Assembly: GCF_001261775.1 (NCBI RefSeq)
Contig: NZ_LN868536.1
Coordinates: 124,001-188,000, forward strand
From: Anaeromassilibacillus senegalensis
GTDB taxonomy: Bacteria > Bacillota > Clostridia > Oscillospirales > Acutalibacteraceae
Length of the DNA: 64,000 nt
Direction: 5' to 3'
Made by a program: the position numbers and the translations under genes. Below the pieces are notes generated by a model that was not told the DNA's origin, made no database searches, and was given only the letters and a program-made list of their open reading frames with translations. Shown here one piece after another: positions 58,960-64,000 of this stretch. Positions within the stretch are counted from its first letter, which is position 1. Every line of letters starts with the position of its first letter.

Positions 58960-59925
58960 ATGAAATATTATGCGGGGATCGATCTGGGAGGCACCAACAT
59001 TGTCGCGGGCATCGTGGATGAAACATTTCAAATTATTGCTTCCGCAAAGCGCAAAACCGCTCTGCCGCGCCCATGTGACACGATTATTGAGGACATGGAA
59101 GCCACCGTACGGGAAGCCGCAGGTCAGGCGGGCATAGCGGTGCGGGAGCTGGACTATGTGGGGCTTGGTTGTCCGGGGATGATCGATATTACCACCGGCA
59201 TCGTCATTTACTCCAATAACCTGGAGTTTTACCATGAGCCGGTCGGGGAGAAATTGTCCGGGCGGCTGGGGATTCCGGTGCTGATGGCAAATGACGCGGA
59301 CGCGGCGGCCTTTGGGGAATTTAAAGCGGGCGCGGGGAAAGGCAGCCAAAATATGATTGCCATTACATTGGGAACAGGATTTGGTTCCGGAATCATCATC
59401 CATTCCAAGCTGTACACGGGCTTCGCCTACGGCGGCGCGGAAATTGGACACAGCCTGCTTGTAAAGGACGGGGAGCTGTGTACCTGCGGGCGGCGCGGCT
59501 GTCTGGAAGCCTACGCCTCGGCGACAGGTTTGATCCGCCTGACGAAGAACCGTATGGAGGGCTGTAAGGAAAGCCTGATGTGGAAGCTGGTGGACGGCGA
59601 GTTGGAAAAAGTCAGCGGCCGTACGGCGTTTGATGCGATGCGGCAGGGGGACCCGGAGGGAACCGCCGTGGTGAAGAAGTACACCGAGTATCTGGCCGAG
59701 GGCATGGTCAATATCGTCAACATTTTCCAGCCGGAGATCATCTGCATCGGCGGCGGTATCTCCAAGGAGGGGGAGAATCTCCTGGGGCCGATCAACACCT
59801 ATATCAACCGGTACGCGTTTTCCCGCTTTGCGGATCAGAATACCTCCGTGCGCATCGCGGAACTGGGCAACGACGCGGGCGTGATCGGCGCCGCACTGCT
59901 GGGCGAAGCGTTCCAGTGCAGGTAA
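58960..59925 (+). CDS. ROK-family sugar kinase (probably manno-, fructo- or glucokinase)
   Basis: The 321-residue protein begins KYYAGIDLGGTNIVAGIVDE (ATP site), has LMANDADAAAFGEFKAGAGK, the ITLGTGFGSGIIIHSKLYTG region and the zinc motif CTCGRRGCLEAYAS. There is no HTH. It phosphorylates a hexose in the cytoplasm. In this operon mannose to mannose-6-P is the obvious step before ManA. Family members often act on glucose as well. TTGGAGG precedes the ATG at 58960. It is the last gene before a strong terminator. Confidence 0.9.
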   Translation: MKYYAGIDLGGTNIVAGIVDETFQIIASAKRKTALPRPCDTIIEDMEATVREAAGQAGIAVRELDYVGLGCPGMIDITTGIVIYSNNLEFYHEPVGEKLSGRLGIPVLMANDADAAAFGEFKAGAGKGSQNMIAITLGTGFGSGIIIHSKLYTGFAYGGAEIGHSLLVKDGELCTCGRRGCLEAYASATGLIRLTKNRMEGCKESLMWKLVDGELEKVSGRTAFDAMRQGDPEGTAVVKKYTEYLAEGMVNIVNIFQPEIICIGGGISKEGENLLGPINTYINRYAFSRFADQNTSVRIAELGNDAGVIGAALLGEAFQCR

Positions 59926-59945
59926 AATCGTAGATAGAACTTAAC

Positions 59946-59995
59946 AAACCACCGCTGTGCTTTTCCTGCCCGAAAAGCACAGCGGTGGTTTGTTA
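59946..59995 (+). terminator. Strong terminator of the mannose operon
   Basis: AAACCACCGCTGTGCTTTTC (59946-59965) pairs perfectly with GAAAAGCACAGCGGTGGTTT (59972-59991), followed by T-rich sequence. It is symmetrical enough to serve the convergent gene too. Confidence 0.95.
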
Positions 59996-60034
59996 TGCAG
60001 GGATTTGCGTATTTCAGTTTGTGCGCGGGCTGTG

Positions 60035-60760
60035 TTATGGAGCGTTCCAGCTGGCATTTGGGCAGTCCACTTCGATCAATGCATAGTCGCCTACTGCGGA
60101 AGCGATAGCTGTACTTACAAGAAAGGAATCAGGCCTTAAGCAGAATGCATAATACGCGCGGTTATCGTCAGATACCAAATTACCAAATATGGATTTGTCT
60201 GGGACGTCTTTGACAAGGATCTGCATCTGCTCTTTGCGGATATGGCCGCCTTTGACCGCTTCGTTTGTAACGTTTTCAGATTGCTTGATTTTCCGCACGA
60301 GGTCCATGTTGATATCCATGAAGTCGGAGAGCTTTAATTTTTCCACATGGTGCAGATCGATGGTGGTTGCATAAATATCGTCTGAGATCCGGCAGGAGCC
60401 TCTAACATCCGGACGTCCGGTATAATAGGTGGAAGTTCCCGTGTAAAGGATACTCAACAGCTCAGGGGTGTGTAAAGTGACCTGATAATTTAAATCCAAT
60501 TCAAGAATGTCTATCGGACCGATGCTGTCCAAATCCACCTGTGATTTGAGGTCGTCCCGGATGAGTTCATTGATTGCTTTTTCCTTGACGGAATCTTTGA
60601 GCCCATGAATCTGCGGATACTTGAGCGTTGCTTCCCCTTGGGAAAAGGTTTCCGTCGTGATCTGATAAGGCTCCCGTTGGATAAAGTGTTTGGCGGACAC
60701 GACCAGTCCCAACAGCAAAACAATAGCAATCAAAATGCTGAAAAACTGTTTCCTGTTCAT
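60035..60760 (-). CDS. Membrane-anchored DUF4163/DUF3298-type protein
   Basis: The 241-residue protein has an N-terminal membrane anchor (FFSILIAIVLLLGLVVSAKH), then an extracytoplasmic domain starting ITTETFSQGEATLKYPQIHG, with the repeated LHTPELLSILYTGTSTYYTG and LKLSDFMDINMDLVRKIKQS patterns of the DUF4163/DUF3298 (RsiV/PdaC-like) domains. The same type of domain precedes the deacetylase domain at 20139. Here it stands alone, so it may bind lysozyme-like ligands or glycans. AAGGGG precedes the ATG at 60760. Confidence 0.75.
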   Translation of the reverse strand: MNRKQFFSILIAIVLLLGLVVSAKHFIQREPYQITTETFSQGEATLKYPQIHGLKDSVKEKAINELIRDDLKSQVDLDSIGPIDILELDLNYQVTLHTPELLSILYTGTSTYYTGRPDVRGSCRISDDIYATTIDLHHVEKLKLSDFMDINMDLVRKIKQSENVTNEAVKGGHIRKEQMQILVKDVPDKSIFGNLVSDDNRAYYAFCLRPDSFLVSTAIASAVGDYALIEVDCPNASWNAP

Positions 60761-60905
60761 TTTTATCCCCTTATTTGAACATGGTAGCGCCGGCAGATTC
60801 AATGCTGTTTCGCATGAACGGCTTATCGATGTTTCCAGAATAGCAGATCATTTGCTCTGCGTCAATCAGGGCGATTTTATCTGCAAATGAAAGATAAGGG
60901 TTCCA
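60761..60905 (-). other. Open stretch in frame with the upstream gene's stop
   Basis: Immediately after the TAA of the gene at 60906, the same minus-strand frame stays open for 44 codons (WNPYLSFADKIALIDAEQMI, then CYSGNIDKPFMRNSIE) to a TAA. There is no start with a ribosome site. Composition looks protein-like. It may be a displaced tail of the 60906 gene or a relic; read-through is another possibility. Confidence 0.35.
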
Positions 60906-61250
60906 TTAAAATGTGCTTCTCCGATCTTCCTTGAGTCGGATTTCTTCTTTGATTTTGTCCTTTATTTCCTTGCACAGCTGCTCGGTGCCGATTCGCTGCC
61001 ATTCCTGTCCTGCCTTTTCAATTAATAAGCTGGTCATTGCCTGATGCAGTACGTCGTTGTAACAGTTTTTAAGAAACAGTACGGGAATCCATTCATGGAA
61101 CCCGTTGCGCTCAAAAAGCTCCATGGTTTCGATAAATTCTTCCGGGGACACCTCAGATTCATCATCGCATAATCGGTACTGAACTTTTGGATGGTTTACC
61201 AGCCAGTTCACCATCTGCACCAATTTATCTTCGTTAATTTTTGTTTGCAT
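60906..61250 (-). CDS. Small cytoplasmic protein of unknown function
   Basis: This 114-residue acidic helical protein begins MQTKINEDKLVQMVNWLVNH and has a middle block EVSPEEFIETMELFERNGFHEW and a basic/acidic C-terminus KEIKDKIKEEIRLKEDRR. There is no signal or membrane helix. GGGAGG precedes the ATG. It resembles small uncharacterised clostridial proteins. The in-frame open stretch after its stop could be its former C-terminus. Confidence 0.65.
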   Translation of the reverse strand: MQTKINEDKLVQMVNWLVNHPKVQYRLCDDESEVSPEEFIETMELFERNGFHEWIPVLFLKNCYNDVLHQAMTSLLIEKAGQEWQRIGTEQLCKEIKDKIKEEIRLKEDRRSTF

Positions 61251-61387
61251 ATCTTTTCCTCCCTTATTGTAGTGTAAATGATTCCAAAATGGTTTCTATA
61301 TATAATTGTAATAGAACAGGAGAACAAAACCGGTACCGGATGGTATCCTTTTTCATAGAAATTTTTATACGATCAGAGATGACAGTA

Positions 61388-61434
61388 AAAGCAAAGAACC
61401 GCCCCCGGATTGGCAATGCCAACCCGAGGGCGGT
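61388..61434 (-). terminator. Terminator of the right-edge surface protein gene
   Basis: In minus-strand RNA the 17-base arms (61434-61418 and 61414-61398) pair fully, two pairs being G-U; on the plus strand those are mismatches. A TTCTTTGCTTTT tract follows on the minus strand. This shows selection for leftward transcripts. Confidence 0.8.
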
Positions 61435-61474
61435 CTGTTTGTCTGCTTACATTCTATTAAGAGGTTTACAGGAG

Positions 61475-64000
61475 TTATCCAATGGTTACCGTGCAGTGCT
61501 TAACGGCTTGCTGCCCCGGTAGGGTGGTATACACGCCCGTGCTTTGGCCCGGCGCGCCGACTGCCCATACGCGGTAGTAATAATCGTTGCCGATTTTGGC
61601 GACGTACTGCGTCTTCAAAACATCGCCGTTGCCCACGGTGAAGCTCGGGGCTTCGTTTGTGCCGTTTACAGTCATCTTGAAGCAGTACGCGGCGCCTCTC
61701 TTGAGGGTGAACGGCAGGGTCATGTCGGAACGGACGCTTGCGCCGGAGACGATGTTCTGCGCGGCGGCGACGACCGGCGTTGCGACCGCGGTGCCTTCAC
61801 CATCGGTGTTGATCGACGGCTTGGAGGAACTGCTTCCGCCGCTGGAATTGTGCTTCGGCGTATCCTTTTTCAGACCGTTGATTCGCGTTTCGATCAGTTC
61901 ACTGATGGAGTCGACCTCTTCCTGTGTCGCGGTGTTGCTCTTCATCGCGTTCATGCCCAGATTATAGGCGGCGCGGAGCGCGGACACGCTGATGTTGGTA
62001 TAGCCGCTGAGGTCTATATTATCGACCCTATCGAGCAGCTCGCCCAGGTAATCCTTATTCGGAATCTTGCGCAGCGCCATCATCGCGTTGACAAGCGCGG
62101 TTTCCGCTTCATCCACCTTGGCCTGTGTGGAGTTCTTGGCGTCGTAAACCTTCTTTGCCTCTTCCAGGGCAGACGTGAAATCTTCTTTGCCGGTATCCAG
62201 ATACTGGTCAAGGTTCTCGTAGACAACGTCAGCCTTTTCAATCGTACGGTTCAGGCTTGCCTTGTCGGCGATTGCTTCCAGATCCATCATTGCGTCGTAC
62301 AGGTCGTCATAGGCCTTTTCAACGTCCGCAACCAGTGCGTCGGGATCGTCCGCGACGGTCTGAGCGGCTTCGAACGCTTCTACAAAGGCGGCCCAGGTTT
62401 CAGTTGTAAAGTCTTCCTCGCTCAGGGTGTCGGCGTTGGCCAGCAGGGTCTGCAAGTGCGTGACGTCGCCCTTTTCAAAGCTCAGGAAGTGAATGGACTT
62501 GAGCAGCTTGCTCCATGCGTTGTTGATGGAATCCTGTGCGGCGGTCTTATCGGCTTCCACATCCTTCGCATTCTTCAGCGCACTGTCAAATGCCTTCTGG
62601 ACGGATGGAATCGCCTTTGCGTATTCGTCGCCTTCCTTCAGTTCGTCCGCTGTCGCGATGATATCGCGCAGGGTCATCTTGTTGACAACCGTGAACAGGA
62701 AGGACAACTCTGTGTCTTCGCGGCCCATAGCGTTGGTATATGTGTAGCTGGTGGTATCCGTATCTTCGTCAAAGACCACGTCGGTCCCGTTGACGGAGAT
62801 AGCGGCAAACTCTCTGCCTTCCACGCGCGGCGTGAAGACAAACTCGTAGTCTTCTCCGGACAGGATCTCCGCTTCATATTTGCCGATCAGGTTGGCAATT
62901 GTCGCGTCGCCGCCAGTGATTGCAACCCGCGCCTTGTTGGACGGGAAGGTCATGACCAGGTTCTGCTCGGTGGGGACGTCGATTTCTGTGGAAATTTCGA
63001 TCGGGTTACTGTAGATGACCGGGCCCTGGTCGATGCGGACTGTGGTGCGGACAAACTTGCCGGCCATATCCTTTGTGACCGTCAGGAACTCCGAATAGGA
63101 GCCGGAAACCGGGGTGAAGACGCCGTCCTTGGCATCGGAAATCAGCCAGCGGTAGCGCGCATACGGTCTGTATTCGTCTTCCACGGTGAAGGACGCCTGC
63201 AGCTTGTCGCCCGCGACCGGCGTTCTGTCGCCGTTGGTGTTGACGACCTTGACGTCTTCCGGAATGACGTCGGTAATGTCGGTATCTGGCACGTTGGAGC
63301 CGCCGCTGTCCTTGTCGGCAAAGTCGGTCAAGGTGCCGTAGCCGAGCACCTCGTACAGGCGTACGCAGCTGTTGCCGTCGTACGGGCTGCCGTCCTTATT
63401 CTTTGCAACGCCCTGCGTGACTTCTACTTTGATGTATCGGCCCACAACGCTGCCCGTGTCGTAGGTGTGCTCCGTTACACCCAGTCCGTCGTCATTTTCA
63501 CCGGCGGTGATGAGGGTCCAGTTCTTCTGGTCATTGCTGACATAGAGGTTGTACTTGCGGGTGTTGTATTCCTTGAAGCGGTCTCTTTCGTCCGCGCCGG
63601 GCAGCTTTTCGTCGACCGCTGCGGTTGCATGGCGCAGGGTGATCTTACTCAGGTCGTAAATACCGTTGAGGTCGATGACTGCAACGCGCGGGTCTTCCTC
63701 GGAGACGCCGTCCGCGCACCATTTGGTAAACAGATCACCGTCCGTAATCATACTTCCGGCTTCACCTGCATTAAACTGCTTGTCCGCGACGGTTGTTTTG
63801 CCCTGGAAGACGTTGACGCCGTCACCGCTGACAATATAGGTGGTGTTGATCGGCTCGCCTTCCACGCCGTCCACGGTAACCGGGGTCACTTCAAACTTGA
63901 GGGCGTTCAGTTTCAGCGCGTCTTCTTTGTCCATGGTCAAGGTGGATTCCGTCGCACCGTCGATGGGAGCAAAGGTTTCCCCGTCGTTACTGTGATACCA
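61475..64000 (-). CDS. Large surface protein with F5/8 domain, FIVAR repeats and shared C-terminal domain (5' end outside window)
   Basis: The frame stays open to the right edge, so the N-terminus is missing; about 841 residues are visible. An F5/8-type C (CBM32-like) domain spans about nt 63330-63860 (KWCADGVSEEDPRVAVIDLN). An Ig-like domain follows (RYRWLISDAKDGVFTP), then the shared X module (nt 62680-62990; FTPRVEGREFAAISVNG), FIVAR repeats (61870-62670), a Ser-rich linker, and the terminal domain (61478-61795) with YCFKM and KHCTVTIG. The cassette is the same as in the GH92 and cohesin proteins. A catalytic domain may lie upstream outside the window. It is probably another secreted glycan-acting enzyme or adhesin. 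Confidence 0.87.
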   Translation of the reverse strand, partial: WYHSNDGETFAPIDGATESTLTMDKEDALKLNALKFEVTPVTVDGVEGEPINTTYIVSGDGVNVFQGKTTVADKQFNAGEAGSMITDGDLFTKWCADGVSEEDPRVAVIDLNGIYDLSKITLRHATAAVDEKLPGADERDRFKEYNTRKYNLYVSNDQKNWTLITAGENDDGLGVTEHTYDTGSVVGRYIKVEVTQGVAKNKDGSPYDGNSCVRLYEVLGYGTLTDFADKDSGGSNVPDTDITDVIPEDVKVVNTNGDRTPVAGDKLQASFTVEDEYRPYARYRWLISDAKDGVFTPVSGSYSEFLTVTKDMAGKFVRTTVRIDQGPVIYSNPIEISTEIDVPTEQNLVMTFPSNKARVAITGGDATIANLIGKYEAEILSGEDYEFVFTPRVEGREFAAISVNGTDVVFDEDTDTTSYTYTNAMGREDTELSFLFTVVNKMTLRDIIATADELKEGDEYAKAIPSVQKAFDSALKNAKDVEADKTAAQDSINNAWSKLLKSIHFLSFEKGDVTHLQTLLANADTLSEEDFTTETWAAFVEAFEAAQTVADDPDALVADVEKAYDDLYDAMMDLEAIADKASLNRTIEKADVVYENLDQYLDTGKEDFTSALEEAKKVYDAKNSTQAKVDEAETALVNAMMALRKIPNKDYLGELLDRVDNIDLSGYTNISVSALRAAYNLGMNAMKSNTATQEEVDSISELIETRINGLKKDTPKHNSSGGSSSSKPSINTDGEGTAVATPVVAAAQNIVSGASVRSDMTLPFTLKRGAAYCFKMTVNGTNEAPSFTVGNGDVLKTQYVAKIGNDYYYRVWAVGAPGQSTGVYTTLPGQQAVKHCTVTIG

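Noticed and set aside
30184..64000. LPXTG sortase anchoring of the cassette proteins
   Set aside because: The C-termini end in beta-type sequence (KHC-x-x-TI) without LPXTG, a hydrophobic helix or a basic tail.

Overview
The window looks like the chromosome of an anaerobic, spore-forming, gut-type Clostridia (Oscillospirales/Ruminococcaceae-like) of moderate GC content. The evidence is the cwlJ-gerQ germination pair, Gram-positive AGGAGG-type ribosome sites, YesM/YesN regulators, and large secreted host-glycan or mannan-degrading enzymes with FIVAR repeats, a cohesin and a dockerin. No rRNA, tRNA or CRISPR array was found.

Layout. 0-8.6 kb: an edge-truncated lipoprotein, cwlJ-gerQ, a cold-shock gene behind a terminator-like leader, a divergent XRE pair, MATE and APC transporters, and mgtE with an unassigned structured leader. 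9-20 kb: a CoA-disulfide reductase/rhodanese/TusA/DsrE fusion, a NeuD-like acyltransferase, small DUF6809-like and RHH proteins, a TetR-controlled pair of flavin reductases, small regulators, and a CDF metal exporter under a NiCo-type riboswitch. 20-24.5 kb: a PdaC-like deacetylase and a P-type cation ATPase under a yybP-ykoY (Mn) riboswitch. 24.7-32.3 kb: a leftward cluster of a single-cohesin FIVAR protein, a double-thioredoxin/CcdA redox protein and a GH27 enzyme with a C-terminal dockerin. 32.7-37.2 kb: small conserved genes, a YhbD/YhbE-like pair, and an AT-richer islet with a structured RNA, a PBECR4-type nuclease-like protein, an RHH protein and an AbrB-like protein. 37.8-50 kb: a leftward sugar ABC operon (ATPase, permease, binding protein, ROK kinase, SIS isomerase), then a degenerate double ABC ATPase with a YesM-type kinase and YesN-type regulator, and a divergent ROK repressor with a pseudo-receiver AraC protein. 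50.4-60 kb: a 2005-residue GH92 alpha-mannosidase, ROK repressor, manA and ROK sugar kinase. 60-64 kb: two small genes and another edge-truncated large surface protein.

How it fits together. GH92 should release mannose outside the cell. Downstream manA and the ROK kinase can carry it to fructose-6-phosphate, and the ABC operon with its two-component system probably imports a related sugar. The cohesin protein, GH92 and the right-edge protein share one C-terminal cassette: a ~100-residue X module, FIVAR repeats, a Ser/Gly linker and a ~106-residue terminal domain with two invariant cysteines. GH27 carries a dockerin instead. This suggests a minimal surface complex in which the cassette keeps proteins at the cell surface and one cohesin recruits dockerin enzymes. 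The redox membrane protein encoded between cohesin and dockerin genes could service disulfides.

The intergenic space is also unusual. At least seven copies of a modular, hairpin-rich repeat and two copies of a small element with terminal inverted repeats lie between operons.
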